Shown here: in pieces, positions 8,709-18,495 of the stretch
Numbering within the stretch: the stretch's first letter is position 1
How the letters are laid out: every line of letters begins with the position of its first letter
Assembly: GCA_029246285.1 (NCBI GenBank)
Contig: JAQWNW010000022.1
Location: 1-64,000 of the forward strand
Origin: Paracoccaceae bacterium
Lineage (GTDB): Bacteria > Pseudomonadota > Alphaproteobacteria > Rhodobacterales > Rhodobacteraceae
DNA: 64,000 nt
Direction of reading: 5' to 3'
The notes under the pieces: generated by a model
The model's database searches: none
Seen by the model: only the letters and a program-made list of their open reading frames with translations
Told to the model about the DNA's origin: nothing
Made by a program: the position numbers and the translations under genes

Positions 8709-8834
8709 ACACAACAAAATAAGTTTAATCTCGCAAATTATTTTTTTTAATGATATTGGTTAAATTCTAAAAAAAAATAGAATGAAGACAATTTAATTAC
8801 ACTTTAATTCAATTTCTAAACTAAAGGGGAAAAT

Positions 8835-9806
8835 ATGAGAAATTTATTAGTAAAGAGCACAGCAATTGCTGGAAGCATAATAGCTCTGTCGGCTGCTTCT
8901 GTAAGCAATGCGGCTGATAGTGTTAATGTGGCGTTTTTTTTGGAGTGGGCCTCTCCAAACCAAATATCAAAAGTAGACAAGGTTTACGATGAAGCTATGG
9001 GCGTAGATGTTAACTGGACTGATTTTTCAACTGGTGTTCAAATGACAGAAGCAATGTTGGCAGGAGATATTGATATCTCTTATTCGCAAGGTCTTTCACC
9101 ATTTGTTACCGCTATTCAGCAAGGGCATCCATTGAAAATGGTCGCTATAGCTATGGAATATGAAGCAAATGATTGTTTTATAAGGAATGGACTTGGGATA
9201 GATTCTTCAAATGCATCGGAGTTAGAGGGAAAAACTGTTGCTGTTCCACTGAATACAATGGCAGATTTTGCATTTAGAAGTTATATGTCTAGCCTAAACG
9301 TTGATACTTCTACAATGACCATTGTGGATCAAGCTCCTGCAGATGGAGCTAAGTCACTTGCTGATGGTAATGTGGATATGGCATGTATTTTTGGTGGAAA
9401 TTCATCAAAAGCTGCGGGAGAAGTGGGAACACCCATAATGACCTCTCAGCAGAAAATTGATGCAGGTATCGGTTCATTTGATGTGATTTCAGTAACTGAA
9501 AAATTCGCAACAGAAAATCCAGATCTTTTAAGAACATTCTTGGATGTGACTGATGAAGCAAATTTGGCATGGGAAGCTACAGATGCACAATTAGCTAAAG
9601 TAGCGGCAGATGCAGGTATGAGTGTTGAAGACACTCGTAGACAAATGGCTGGCATGATTTTTATGACTGAAAAACAACAGATGGATAAATATTTCGGACC
9701 TGATGGAGTGGCAGCAAGTGCTGCCGCAGCATTAGGAGTTGTTTTCTCGGACTCATCTGATGGGGCGGCGATTGCAAAAACAATTGATAGTTCGTTTTTT
9801 GACTAA
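8835..9806 (+). CDS. tauA: TauA-like periplasmic substrate-binding protein
   Basis: A 323-residue solute-binding protein with a clear Sec signal peptide (cleavage probably after ANAA-type sequence, VSNA-ADS, near residue 26). The mature part has the NMT1/TauA type II fold: an FFLEW start, a GVQMTEAMLAGDIDISYSQG ligand segment, LEGKTVAVP and a DMACIFGG hinge region. It resembles the taurine-type binding proteins of roseobacters. Exact substrate is not certain, since no tauD, tpa or xsc is in the window. A strong AAGGGG ribosome-binding site precedes the ATG. Acidic composition fits a marine periplasm. Confidence 0.85.
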   Translation: MRNLLVKSTAIAGSIIALSAASVSNAADSVNVAFFLEWASPNQISKVDKVYDEAMGVDVNWTDFSTGVQMTEAMLAGDIDISYSQGLSPFVTAIQQGHPLKMVAIAMEYEANDCFIRNGLGIDSSNASELEGKTVAVPLNTMADFAFRSYMSSLNVDTSTMTIVDQAPADGAKSLADGNVDMACIFGGNSSKAAGEVGTPIMTSQQKIDAGIGSFDVISVTEKFATENPDLLRTFLDVTDEANLAWEATDAQLAKVAADAGMSVEDTRRQMAGMIFMTEKQQMDKYFGPDGVAASAAAALGVVFSDSSDGAAIAKTIDSSFFD

Positions 9807-9827
9807 AAAATAGTTTTTAAATACTTT

Positions 9828-9855
9828 AAGTAAGGCTCAAGTGTGAGCCTTACTT
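9828..9855 (+). terminator. Strong intercistronic hairpin between tauA- and tauB-like genes
   Basis: A perfect 12-base-pair stem (arms AAGTAAGGCTCA and TGAGCCTTACTT) around a four-base loop, followed by TCCTTT. It lies 21 bases after the binding-protein stop and 24 bases before the ATPase start. Hairpins here usually protect the upstream message or terminate part of the transcription, giving excess binding protein over membrane components. The downstream T-run is interrupted, so partial termination or 3' end protection is likelier than full termination. Confidence 0.75.
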
Positions 9856-9879
9856 TCCTTTAATAATTCGAAAAATAGT

Positions 9880-10677
9880 ATGTCTGATCTTATTTGTAAA
9901 AACTTGTGTATGACTTTTTCAAATGCGCAAACTGGAGTGAAGGTCGAGGCATTGAAAGACATCAATTTCACCCTGAAAAAGGGCGAATTACTGTCCGTGT
10001 TAGGTCCGTCAGGTTGTGGCAAAACTACTTTATTAAATATGATTGCTGGATTCTTAAATCCAACATCAGGCTCCATGACATTAAATTCAACGAAAATTGA
10101 TGGCCCAAGTGTTGAAAGAGGTATGGTTTTTCAACAAGGTGCTTTATTCGAATGGCTTACCGTTTCTAAGAATGTTGATTTTGGGTTGAGAATGAAAAAA
10201 ACTTCTCAGGGTGAGAGCGATTCTTTAGTAGAAAAGTGGCTTGAAATAGTTGGTTTGCAGGGGTTTGGGAATACTCCCACTTATCAGTTGTCTGGAGGTA
10301 TGCAGCAGCGAGTTGCATTGGCACGTTGTTTGGTAAATGATCCTGATGTCATCTTAATGGATGAACCTTTGGGAGCGCTAGATGCATTAACTAGAGAAAA
10401 GATGCAGTCGTTAATTTTGGAACTATGGAAAGAAACTGGAAAAACGATATTAATTATCACTCACTCAGTTGAGGAAGCATTGTTGTTAGGAGAAAGATTG
10501 TTTGTAATGGCTCCAAGGCCTGGAAGAATACATAAGGAATATAAATTACCATTCGCCGAACAGGGCCTACAAACGCCCCTTCGCGATATTAAACAAAGTC
10601 CTCAATTTTCTGAAGTACGAGAAGAGATCTTATCGATGATCTGGGATATGGAAGAGGAGATTATGGGAGGTGCTTGA
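9880..10677 (+). CDS. tauB: TauB-like ABC transporter ATPase
   Basis: A 265-residue ATPase that would energise the importer on the cytoplasmic face. Walker A is GPSGCGKTT (about residues 42-50), followed by a Q-loop (FQQGALFEWLTV), the signature LSGGMQQR (about 137-144), Walker B VILMDEP (about 157-163) with a D-loop LGALDALT, and an H-loop TH. This is the nitrate/sulfonate/taurine (SsuB/TauB) subfamily pattern. It overlaps the permease start by eight bases, implying translational coupling. Confidence 0.92.
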   Translation: MSDLICKNLCMTFSNAQTGVKVEALKDINFTLKKGELLSVLGPSGCGKTTLLNMIAGFLNPTSGSMTLNSTKIDGPSVERGMVFQQGALFEWLTVSKNVDFGLRMKKTSQGESDSLVEKWLEIVGLQGFGNTPTYQLSGGMQQRVALARCLVNDPDVILMDEPLGALDALTREKMQSLILELWKETGKTILIITHSVEEALLLGERLFVMAPRPGRIHKEYKLPFAEQGLQTPLRDIKQSPQFSEVREEILSMIWDMEEEIMGGA

Positions 10678-12598
10678 TTGGTTGTCCCAAGAAAGAGCTT
10701 TTATTGCATCTGTTATAATTGTTATTTTATTAATAACATTATTATGGTCGATACTTGTTGGACTCAGACAGGCAACTTATCGAGCTAAAGATCAGGTTTT
10801 TGGTGATCCTGAAAGAACGCTAGGCGGTTGGTATTGGACGCTTTCGGGCGTGTCAGCAATTTTATTACTTTGGTTCTATTTTTCTTGGGGGGTTGGAAGA
10901 GCTTTCTTTCCTGAAGCTGGGAATGAAATGTGTCAGGTGGCAAAAGTTGAAACTGCTATCGCTCCTATTAAAGCTGCTTTACCTATTGATTCCCGTTATT
11001 TTAAGTCGACTGAATTGATAGTTCGAAATACTGAGCAATTAGATGTTCTGGAATCTAATTTTCCTGAAGGTGTTTTTAGCGAAACAGAAAAAGAGGAACT
11101 ACTGAATATTATAGTTAGTTCGAGGAAGATTATTGGGATTTTTTCAGATCAAGACAATCAAAGCTTAGAATCTAAACTGGCAATACGCGATATAAGTCAA
11201 GATTTAGATGAGTTAACTGATAAACTTAGCAAGGATTATACTAAATTCAATCCTTCTAGCGAAGGCTTATTACAGCCCAATTGGGGCACTACTCGCATCG
11301 AATTGCCATTACTTCCAATCACTCCGAAAGGTGTGCTTTTTGACGATATTAGTAAACATGCAGAAGTATTGTCTCAGAAATTCTTGAAATTACGGAATAA
11401 TTCAGCTGCAGCAAATAGTATTATTGAGGCGACTAAGCAGCAAATTAAAAGACTAAAGTTGTCTAATGAGGCAGCAGATCGTTCAGATGAGGTCCTGAAG
11501 GAGAGAAAACACTATATTAAAGCAGTTGAGCGCATTTTTAGAAGATTGGATGATGGAACAATCTTTCCTCCTCAGGCGTTAGATGAATTAAATGACTCAA
11601 TAAAGGATTTCTTAAGAGCGATAGAAGGTGCCAAAGGAAATTTACGGCTTGTGCAAGCGTTTTTTATTCCGGGTGCGGGGGTTGTTAAATCAAAAACTCA
11701 ATGTACTGAGCAGGGCTCTGGGCGTTGGTTGCCAAAACCGACAGACGTGGTGGCTAAATTTCTTCTTCTCGCTAATCCAAATCTAGAGAACGGAGGGGGA
11801 TATAAAGGAACTACCCTCTTTTGGTGGGATTGGATAGAAATTGCGGATCTTGTTTCATTTTTAATCCCAGATTTCTTAATTGATTTACTTCCTGGTGATT
11901 ACGGAGTTCATTCCGAACAAGGGCTATTTGTACCTAATTACAAAGATAAATTACAAGCATTCGCCCAAGGGGATGTTTATCTTGGTGTCATACCTATGCT
12001 CGATGGTCATATATGGGATTCTTTGTTCAGAGTTTTAGTGGCTCTTGCTTTAGGGATATTTTTGGGTGTGCCTTTGGGAATCTACATGGGAATATCTAGG
12101 TTTTTTAAATCCTTTTTTGATCCTATAATAGAATTGTACAGACCAGTACCTCCCTTAGCTTGGGCACCTTTGATTCTAACAATTTTCGGTATTCAGGATG
12201 ATGGTAAGATTTTTTTGCTTTTTATGGTTGCTTTTGCCATAATGGTGATTTCTGCCCGAACGGGAGCTTCAGGTACGCAATTATCAAAAATTCGTGCGTC
12301 CCACTCTTTAGGAGCGTCTAATCGTCAGATCTTGCGCTATGTTATCTTGCCCAATGCTTTACCAGAAATTTTAACAGGAATTAGAATTGCAATTGGCGTG
12401 TGTTGGGGAACGTTAGTGGCTGCTGAAATGCTCGCCGGAACTACTGGAATTGGCTTTATAGAAAATGTTGCAAGAACAGTTTCAGATTATGAATTAATTT
12501 GGGTAACAATTTTAATTATGGGTTTACTGGGTCTGGCGTTTGATCTTTTAATGAGATTAATCATAAGTCGGACGATCCCTTGGCGAGGAAAGGGTTAA
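10670..12598 (+). CDS. tauC: TauC-like ABC transporter permease with long N-terminal domain
   Basis: A 642-residue protein, far longer than usual TauC/SsuC permeases (about 250-280). Residues about 450-640 form the normal BPD_transp_1 core with its EAA loop (LGASNRQILRYVILPNALP, near 545-565). Ahead of this are two transmembrane helices (about 10-32 and 55-78). A predicted soluble, mostly helical region of about 310 residues follows, with coiled-coil-like heptads near 225-300, and then a hydrophobic stretch at about 391-410. The start is GTG with an overlapping GGGAGG. The extra domain is probably periplasmic and may contact the binding protein. Confidence 0.88.
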   Translation: MLDWLSQERAFIASVIIVILLITLLWSILVGLRQATYRAKDQVFGDPERTLGGWYWTLSGVSAILLLWFYFSWGVGRAFFPEAGNEMCQVAKVETAIAPIKAALPIDSRYFKSTELIVRNTEQLDVLESNFPEGVFSETEKEELLNIIVSSRKIIGIFSDQDNQSLESKLAIRDISQDLDELTDKLSKDYTKFNPSSEGLLQPNWGTTRIELPLLPITPKGVLFDDISKHAEVLSQKFLKLRNNSAAANSIIEATKQQIKRLKLSNEAADRSDEVLKERKHYIKAVERIFRRLDDGTIFPPQALDELNDSIKDFLRAIEGAKGNLRLVQAFFIPGAGVVKSKTQCTEQGSGRWLPKPTDVVAKFLLLANPNLENGGGYKGTTLFWWDWIEIADLVSFLIPDFLIDLLPGDYGVHSEQGLFVPNYKDKLQAFAQGDVYLGVIPMLDGHIWDSLFRVLVALALGIFLGVPLGIYMGISRFFKSFFDPIIELYRPVPPLAWAPLILTIFGIQDDGKIFLLFMVAFAIMVISARTGASGTQLSKIRASHSLGASNRQILRYVILPNALPEILTGIRIAIGVCWGTLVAAEMLAGTTGIGFIENVARTVSDYELIWVTILIMGLLGLAFDLLMRLIISRTIPWRGKG

Positions 12599-13194
12599 TC
12601 TGATAGGATAGCTTCAATTTGCATCAAGCGTTCTTTTCCGAAGAACATTTGGTTTCCCAAAAAGAAGGTTGGAACTCCAAATACCCCCTTTTCTACGGCT
12701 CTTTTAGTATTGGTTATTAGCTGCTCTTTAACTTCATTAGCTTGAATCTTCGTTAGTAAATCTGAGATATTAAATCCAGAACTTAGCATGGCATTTTTGT
12801 AAACCTCCTGGTCGCCCATATCTTTCGGGTCTTCCCACATATGATGGAAACCAGCTTCGATATAATTATCTAACCAATCTTCTCGATGTGCCACAATCGC
12901 CCCACGCATCAAGATCAATGTGTTAACAGGAAAAAAAGGGTTTGGTTTATAATTATTTATTTTATGTTTCTCAATAAATCGTTTCAACTCTAAATTCTCA
13001 TAATCACTTTTCCCAAGAATATTGGCAAATGCTTCCATTGGAGAACGGTTATTTGTTTGCTTAAATATTCCTCCAAGCAAACATGGTATGTAGTTAATTT
13101 TAATCCTATTGACTAGTTTAAATTCTGGGAGAACCTTGTGTACTAAATATGCATTTGGGCTGCCAAAATCAAAAATAAAATCTAGGGTTTCCAT
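12595..13194 (-). CDS. 2-hydroxychromene-2-carboxylate isomerase/kappa-GST-like protein
   Basis: A 199-residue DsbA-fold protein of the HCCA isomerase family. Features are an N-terminal DFIFDFGSPNAYL motif (family FDFxSPYxYL, with the glutathione-activating Ser at about residue 13) and a C-terminal GVFGVPTFFLG-NQMFFG motif containing the cis-Pro (about 172-185). These enzymes use glutathione to isomerise aromatic-degradation intermediates, but many chromosomal copies have unknown substrates. It converges with the tauC-like gene, overlapping by four bases, and is divergent from the P450 gene. Confidence 0.82.
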   Translation of the reverse strand: METLDFIFDFGSPNAYLVHKVLPEFKLVNRIKINYIPCLLGGIFKQTNNRSPMEAFANILGKSDYENLELKRFIEKHKINNYKPNPFFPVNTLILMRGAIVAHREDWLDNYIEAGFHHMWEDPKDMGDQEVYKNAMLSSGFNISDLLTKIQANEVKEQLITNTKRAVEKGVFGVPTFFLGNQMFFGKERLMQIEAILSD

Positions 13195-13315
13195 TACCGG
13201 TACCTTTATTTAATTTACTATTAGGCATGTAATATTTGAAAATGGTTTGTTTGACTACAAGAAGATTAATTTCATATAAATTTATTATAATGGATAACTT
13301 AAATTTTTAACTCAT

Positions 13316-14527
13316 ATGGTTCACTGTAAAATGGATTGCTGTCATCTAAATTTAGAAGATTTATCATTTTCAACCAGGGGTTTTGAAATAAAAGAGGCTC
13401 GGGAAAAAGCTTTTTTTGCCACCACTCCATACGGGCTCGCTATTTTACGGTATAAGGAGGTGGGTCAACTCTTGCGTGATCGTAGATTAAGACAAGGAAG
13501 CCATGCATGGCCAGATAAAAATAATCTTAGGGGTTCATTTGGAAAATTTTGGAAGCGAAGTATCATAGGGCAAGAGGGAGAGTACCATCGAAAATTAAGG
13601 GACGTTTTGGTCCCGGCCTTGTCTCAAGAATATATAAATTCACTTATACCAGAATTTGAAGAAATAGCTATGAATCTATGTGCTAAACTAAGAACAAAAA
13701 AGTCATGTGAATTTATGACTGAATTTGCAAAGCCCTTTGCCGGGCAGGCCATGAGTCTTTTGCTTGGCTTAGAGGGCAGACAATGGGAGATGATCTCCCA
13801 GGATGCTTCTGATCTAGGCTTAGCTATGGGCGTAGATTGCAAAGCGAATGAGGTTGTCTTCGATAAAGCATATGAACGCCTAGTGAAGTTATCGAATGAT
13901 TTAATAGAAAAAGTCCAATTAGGCCGAGATAAGACAAGCTTTGTCGCGAAGCTTCTTGAGCAGGCAAATAACTTTGAAGGTTTTACTAATTTAGAACTGT
14001 CTGATCTTATTGTAATTTCAATATTTGGTGGTGTTGATACTACTCGGTCTCAACTTGGATTGGGATTGCTTACTTTTATCAAATATCCAAAAGAATGGAT
14101 TAAATTAGAAAAAGACGGCTCTCTGGCTGAAAATGCTTTTAACGAATTAATAAGGGAGCGACCAACTACAACTTGGGTCACTCGTGAGGCAATTATGGAC
14201 TTTGAGTTTTCGGGGGTACAAATTAAAAAGGGCACTACGGTGCATTTATTAGTACATTCTTCAGCTCGTGATCCACTCATTGATGATCAACAAGAATTTA
14301 ATATTAGTAAGCGACGTAAGAAACATTTTGGGTTTGGTGGTGGAGCTCATCATTGCGTTGGGCATTTTATGGCTAAAACGGATTCAATTATTGCTTTGAA
14401 GGCGTTGGTAAAAACAATAAAAGATGTCTCATTGAATGGAAAAGTAGCTTTGTTGCCCGATACTGGTAATACGAGTCCATTAAGACTGCCAATTAAGTAT
14501 CAAACTAATGATCCTGTAAAAAATTAA
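13316..14527 (+). CDS. Cytochrome P450
   Basis: A 403-residue soluble bacterial P450. The heme loop FGFGGGAHHCVG (proximal Cys near residue 347) matches FxxGxxxCxG. The K-helix ExxR is ELIR near 277, and the I-helix oxygen-activation segment is GGVDTTRSQ (about 237-245), with Asp-Thr-Thr in place of the common [E/D]-T. Substrate is unknown and no ferredoxin partner is adjacent, so electrons must come from a general ferredoxin system. Its start lies 121 bases from the divergent isomerase-like gene, which may be functionally linked, but that is speculation. Confidence 0.88.
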   Translation: MVHCKMDCCHLNLEDLSFSTRGFEIKEAREKAFFATTPYGLAILRYKEVGQLLRDRRLRQGSHAWPDKNNLRGSFGKFWKRSIIGQEGEYHRKLRDVLVPALSQEYINSLIPEFEEIAMNLCAKLRTKKSCEFMTEFAKPFAGQAMSLLLGLEGRQWEMISQDASDLGLAMGVDCKANEVVFDKAYERLVKLSNDLIEKVQLGRDKTSFVAKLLEQANNFEGFTNLELSDLIVISIFGGVDTTRSQLGLGLLTFIKYPKEWIKLEKDGSLAENAFNELIRERPTTTWVTREAIMDFEFSGVQIKKGTTVHLLVHSSARDPLIDDQQEFNISKRRKKHFGFGGGAHHCVGHFMAKTDSIIALKALVKTIKDVSLNGKVALLPDTGNTSPLRLPIKYQTNDPVKN

Positions 14528-14596
14528 TTAGTATTTTTTCTAATCTAAATTTATCTAATTAGGATATTTTATGTCCTTAATTTGAATGATGTTCTG

Positions 14597-14625
14597 TTGA
14601 CGTTATCTATTGTCAGGGTTAAACC
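14597..14625 (+). promoter_or_regulatory. Candidate promoter of the nuo operon
   Basis: TTGACG at 14597-14602, a 17-base spacer, then TAAACC at 14620-14625. The -35 matches the alphaproteobacterial consensus; the -10 is only moderate. It lies about 40 bases upstream of the nuoA start, in the 139-base gap after the P450 gene, and no better pair was seen there. Confidence 0.4.
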
Positions 14626-14666
14626 GCGTTCTACATGAACAGGATATAAAACGGGGAGATTTTTCA

Positions 14667-15032
14667 TTGAGCGAGCTTTTGATGCAGTATTTACCCATAC
14701 TCATATTTTTGGGGTTAGCGATTGCACTTGGTTTGATTTTGATTTTAGCAGCGATTATTGTTGCAGTCAGTAACCCGGACTCCGAAAAAACATCAGCTTA
14801 TGAATGCGGGTTCAACGCTTTCGACGATGCTAGAATGAAATTTGATGTTAGGTTTTATTTAGTAGCTATTCTATTTATAATTTTTGATTTAGAAGTAGCC
14901 TTTTTGTTTCCCTGGGCAGTAAGTTTTAAGGACATTGGCATGGTAGGTTTTTGGTCTATGATGGTTTTCCTAGGAGTTCTTACTATCGGTTTTGCTTATG
15001 AGTGGAAGAAAGGGGCTTTAGAATGGGATTAA
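14667..15032 (+). CDS. nuoA: NADH-quinone oxidoreductase subunit A
   Basis: A 121-residue, three-helix membrane subunit of complex I near the quinone site. Conserved segments are [43 protein letters not shown] chose the TTG at 14667, giving [14 protein letters not shown], because a near-perfect GGGGAG ribosome-binding site sits eight bases upstream and the family starts here. An upstream TTG at 14610 would add 19 unsupported residues and overlap the putative promoter. It is first in the nuo operon and overlaps nuoB. Confidence 0.93.
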   Translation: MSELLMQYLPILIFLGLAIALGLILILAAIIVAVSNPDSEKTSAYECGFNAFDDARMKFDVRFYLVAILFIIFDLEVAFLFPWAVSFKDIGMVGFWSMMVFLGVLTIGFAYEWKKGALEWD

Positions 15033-15556
15033 AAACTGCCTCAAATACAGCAGGGGCTGATAAAGAAATAGCAGTAAATGCTTTGGGTAGAGATTTGCAG
15101 GATAAGGGCTTTATTGTAACCTCCACAGAAGATATTATTAATTGGGCACGGACTGGCTCTTTACATTGGATGACTTTTGGATTGGCGTGTTGTGCTGTCG
15201 AGATGATGCATACTTCTATGCCACGTTATGACCTTGAAAGGCTTGGAACTGCACCCAGGGCAAGCCCACGTCAATCTGATTTAATGATTGTTGCGGGCAC
15301 CCTGACAAATAAAATGGCACCAGCTTTGAGGAAAGTTTATGATCAGATGCCAGAACCGAGATATGTTATCAGTATGGGTTCCTGTGCAAATGGTGGTGGT
15401 TATTATCATTACAGTTACTCAGTAGTTAGAGGATGTGACAGGATTGTTCCTGTCGATATTTATGTCCCGGGCTGCCCACCAACTGCAGAAGCTCTATTAT
15501 ACGGAATAATGCAACTGCAGAGAAAAATTCGTCGAACTGGAACAATTGTTAGGTAA
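15023..15556 (+). CDS. nuoB: NADH-quinone oxidoreductase subunit B
   Basis: NuoB holds cluster N2, the last Fe-S centre before quinone. It is 177 residues with the N2 ligands visible: the consecutive cysteines in [10 protein letters not shown], the Cys of MGSCANGG and that of [11 protein letters not shown]. The ATG at 15023 ([16 protein letters not shown]) matches Rhodobacteraceae NuoB and follows AAGGGG. A GTG at 15002 gives a longer frame but lies inside nuoA with no family support. It overlaps the end of nuoA by ten bases. Confidence 0.96.
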   Translation: MGLKTASNTAGADKEIAVNALGRDLQDKGFIVTSTEDIINWARTGSLHWMTFGLACCAVEMMHTSMPRYDLERLGTAPRASPRQSDLMIVAGTLTNKMAPALRKVYDQMPEPRYVISMGSCANGGGYYHYSYSVVRGCDRIVPVDIYVPGCPPTAEALLYGIMQLQRKIRRTGTIVR

Positions 15557-15565
15557 GGGTTGTTA

Positions 15566-16171
15566 ATGAGTGAGATGATTAGTGAATTAGGAAGTTTGAT
15601 AGAATCTAAACAAGAAGATTCTGTCTTATCTTCGCAAGTTAGTAATAATGAGTTGGTAATAGAAGCAATTCCAAGCAAAATCGTCAATTTAATAGATTTT
15701 TTAAGGATGAATCCAAATTTACAATTTTCTACTTTAATTGATGTAACTGCCGTTGATTATCCGGAGCGGGAAAAACGATTTGATGTCGTTTATCATTTGT
15801 TGTCAATGTATCAGAATTTAAGAATTAGAGTAAAAGTGTCTATTAACGATAACGATCTAGTTCCTACAATTAGTGTTATTCACAAAGCGGCTGATTGGTA
15901 TGAGCGCGAAGTATTTGACATGTACGGAATTAAATTTGCGGAGCACCCCGATCTGCGCCGATTACTAACGGACTATGGGTTTCAGGGTCATCCTTTAAGA
16001 AAAGATTTTCCAACAACAGGTTATTCAGAGGTTAGATATGATGAAACACAGAAAGCTGTGATTTACGAACCAGTAAATTTAACTCAAGAATATCGACAAT
16101 TTGATTTTATGTCACCTTGGGAAGGTGCCGAATATATTAAGACAGAAGATAGTGAAGAAATTGATCCTTAA
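15566..16171 (+). CDS. nuoC: NADH-quinone oxidoreductase subunit C
   Basis: A hydrophilic subunit of 201 residues in the connecting arm of complex I. Conserved features are the [16 protein letters not shown] block, the [31 protein letters not shown] signature (30-kDa subunit) and a C-terminal [10 protein letters not shown]. The ATG at 15566 follows GTAAGGG by six bases; a TTG at 15560 is less likely. It begins nine bases after nuoB and is followed by a 92-base gap before nuoD. Confidence 0.95.
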   Translation: MSEMISELGSLIESKQEDSVLSSQVSNNELVIEAIPSKIVNLIDFLRMNPNLQFSTLIDVTAVDYPEREKRFDVVYHLLSMYQNLRIRVKVSINDNDLVPTISVIHKAADWYEREVFDMYGIKFAEHPDLRRLLTDYGFQGHPLRKDFPTTGYSEVRYDETQKAVIYEPVNLTQEYRQFDFMSPWEGAEYIKTEDSEEIDP

Positions 16172-16263
16172 ATTTAAATTAATTTAATACGGTAATATAA
16201 ACTGGGTAAAGATTTTGGGTTATACAAAAAGTTTTTTAAACAATTATCATACGGACTTAACAA

Positions 16264-17472
16264 ATGTCTCATGAAATAATGAATGGTGAAAAAGCAGAGG
16301 ATCAAGTCCGCAATTTCAACATAAATTTTGGTCCTCAGCATCCAGCAGCTCATGGTGTTTTAAGACTGGTGTTGGAACTTGATGGTGAAATCGTGGAAAG
16401 ATGTGATCCACATATTGGATTGCTTCACCGCGGCACAGAAAAACTTATGGAGAGCCGAACATATCTTCAAAATTTACCGTATTTTGATAGATTAGATTAT
16501 GTTGCGCCAATGAATCAGGAGCATAGCTGGTGTTTGGCGATAGAAAAATTGACGGAGACCGAAGTTCCTAAGCGCGCATCATTGATACGTGTGTTATATT
16601 GCGAGATAGGTCGAATATTAAATCATTTATTGAATGTGACCACTCAGGCTATGGATGTAGGAGCTTTAACCCCACCTCTCTGGGGCTTTGAAGAGCGGGA
16701 AAAATTAATGATTTTTTATGAGCGTGCTTGTGGGGCAAGATTGCATGCGGCATATTTTAGACCAGGTGGCGTTCACCAAGATTTACCACCGGAATTACTG
16801 GATGATATTATGATATGGAGTTTAGGTTTTCCAAAGGCCCTAGACGATATCGAAAGTTTACTTACGGAAAATCGGATATTTAAACAAAGAAATGTTGACA
16901 TTGGTATTGTTAGCGAAAAGGACATACAAGATTGGGGTTTTTCGGGAGTTATGGTTAGAGGTTCCGGCTTTGCTTGGGATTTGCGAAAATCACAGCCATA
17001 TGAGTGTTATGATGAATTTGATTTCAAAATACCGATAGGCAAAAATGGTGATTGTTACGACAGATATTTATGCAGGGTTGCTGAGATGCGGGAAAGTAAT
17101 AAAATAATTCAGCAAGCTATTGAAAAGTTAAAAGATACAAAAGGAGATGTATTATCTCGTGGAAAAGTAACACCTCCTCCTCGCGTTGAAATGAAGAAGT
17201 CGATGGAAGCTCTGATCCATCATTTCAAATTATATACTGAAGGATTCCACGTACCGCATGGAGAAGTTTATGCGCCAGTTGAGGCTCCTAAAGGTGAATT
17301 TGGAGTGTACCTAGTGTCAGACGGATCAAACAAGCCATATAGAGTTAAATTAAGAGCCCCTGGTTTTCCTCATTTAGCCGCTATGGATTATCTTTGCAGA
17401 GGACATCAGCTTGCGGATGTGTCTGCTATATTAGGATCTCTAGATATAGTGTTTGGGGAGGTTGATAGGTGA
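16264..17472 (+). CDS. nuoD: NADH-quinone oxidoreductase subunit D
   Basis: The 49-kDa subunit (402 residues), which with NuoB forms the quinone-binding cavity. Typical blocks are [25 protein letters not shown] (containing the key quinone-site His), [25 protein letters not shown], and the C-terminal [35 protein letters not shown]. The first of two in-frame ATGs is taken ([10 protein letters not shown]); the second, five codons on, is equally possible. It is separated from nuoE by 61 bases. Confidence 0.96.
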   Translation: MSHEIMNGEKAEDQVRNFNINFGPQHPAAHGVLRLVLELDGEIVERCDPHIGLLHRGTEKLMESRTYLQNLPYFDRLDYVAPMNQEHSWCLAIEKLTETEVPKRASLIRVLYCEIGRILNHLLNVTTQAMDVGALTPPLWGFEEREKLMIFYERACGARLHAAYFRPGGVHQDLPPELLDDIMIWSLGFPKALDDIESLLTENRIFKQRNVDIGIVSEKDIQDWGFSGVMVRGSGFAWDLRKSQPYECYDEFDFKIPIGKNGDCYDRYLCRVAEMRESNKIIQQAIEKLKDTKGDVLSRGKVTPPPRVEMKKSMEALIHHFKLYTEGFHVPHGEVYAPVEAPKGEFGVYLVSDGSNKPYRVKLRAPGFPHLAAMDYLCRGHQLADVSAILGSLDIVFGEVDR

Positions 17473-17533
17473 TAAGTTATAAAAATTCCAATAATTTAAA
17501 TACAAAAAAAATAAAAGAGTGGAGTGAAGAATA

Positions 17534-18244
17534 ATGTTAAGGCGATTACACCATGATCAGCCCGATTCATTTTCTTTTACTAAAGAAAACCTGACTTGGG
17601 CCAAAAATCAGATAAAGAAATATCCTAAGGGTCGCGAAGCCAGTGCAATTATTCCATTATTATGGAGAGCACAAGAGCAGGAAGGTTGGCTTACTCGACC
17701 TGCGATAGAATACGTTTCCCAAATGTTAGATATGGCTTTTATAAGGGCGCTGGAGGTTGCGTCATTTTATTTTATGTTTCAATTGCAGCCTGTAGGTGGA
17801 GTTGCTCATGTTCAGGTATGTGGCACGACTTCTTGCATGATATGCGGTTCGGAAGAGCTGGCAGAGATTTGCAAAAAATATATCTCTCCCAATCAGCTTG
17901 AGCTTTCTGAAAACGGTAAGTTTAGTTGGGAAGAGGTCGAGTGTTTAGGTGCTTGTTCAAATGCTCCAATGGTTCAAATTGGTAAGGATTATTATGAAGA
18001 TTTAAATCCTTCAAAATTATTGAATATTTTGGAAGAATTTGAAAATGGGAGGATTCCACCACCTGGGCCTCAGAATGAACGTTTTGCCGCTGAACCAGCC
18101 TCTGGCTTAACAACATTAAAAGAATTTAAGAACGAAAAGCTACGAAATAATGCGTCTGTGGATTTAGCGGTTACGTTAAAAGATACGGTAACCTGGCTTG
18201 GAGTGTCAAAGTCGAAGTCAAAGTCAAAGAAGCAGGAAAATTAA
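17534..18244 (+). CDS. nuoE: NADH-quinone oxidoreductase subunit E, extended
   Basis: The 24-kDa [2Fe-2S] subunit carrying cluster N1a. The four ligands are Cys96 and Cys101 (CGTTSC) and Cys137 and Cys141 (CLGAC). The usual domain ends near residue 165. The remaining 70 residues form a proline- and lysine-rich tail ending in a Ser-Lys dipeptide run ([10 protein letters not shown]), encoded by near-identical hexamers. Such C-terminal extensions are found in Rhodobacteraceae NuoE; the function is unknown. It lies 35 bases before the DUF5337 gene. Confidence 0.94.
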   Translation: MLRRLHHDQPDSFSFTKENLTWAKNQIKKYPKGREASAIIPLLWRAQEQEGWLTRPAIEYVSQMLDMAFIRALEVASFYFMFQLQPVGGVAHVQVCGTTSCMICGSEELAEICKKYISPNQLELSENGKFSWEEVECLGACSNAPMVQIGKDYYEDLNPSKLLNILEEFENGRIPPPGPQNERFAAEPASGLTTLKEFKNEKLRNNASVDLAVTLKDTVTWLGVSKSKSKSKKQEN

Positions 18245-18279
18245 AATATTTATTAATTAAGTTTATTTATAGGTTCATT

Positions 18280-18495
18280 TTGAATAAAAAAGCTAAATCA
18301 CAAATGAGAATAGCAAGTGTCGTTATTATATCTACCATCGTGGGATGGATGTTGTTTAATTTTTTAGGAAGCCAATTAAATTGGGCACCAAAATTTGCAT
18401 TTCTTTTTGATTTTTGTGCGATAGCTGCGTTTGTTTGGGCTCTTGTCGTGATTTTTAGAGTTTGGCTAAATAGAAACCGTTTAGAGGAAAATTAA
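18280..18495 (+). CDS. DUF5337-like membrane protein in nuo operon
   Basis: A 71-residue protein with two transmembrane helices (about residues 9-30 and 38-62) and a basic C-terminus, between nuoE and nuoF. It starts with TTG after an AGGT, and its stop overlaps the nuoF ATG by one base, so it is translated with complex I genes. I recognise it as the small DUF5337 family that Rhodobacteraceae carry at this position. Its role is uncharacterised; an assembly or membrane-arm accessory function is plausible from context only. An alternative start is the ATG at 18304. Confidence 0.78.
   Translation: MNKKAKSQMRIASVVIISTIVGWMLFNFLGSQLNWAPKFAFLFDFCAIAAFVWALVVIFRVWLNRNRLEEN

Noticed and set aside
8835-12598. 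Firm assignment of the ABC importer to taurine
   Set aside because: Binding protein and ATPase resemble Tau proteins, but no taurine catabolism gene is present, so substrate stays open.
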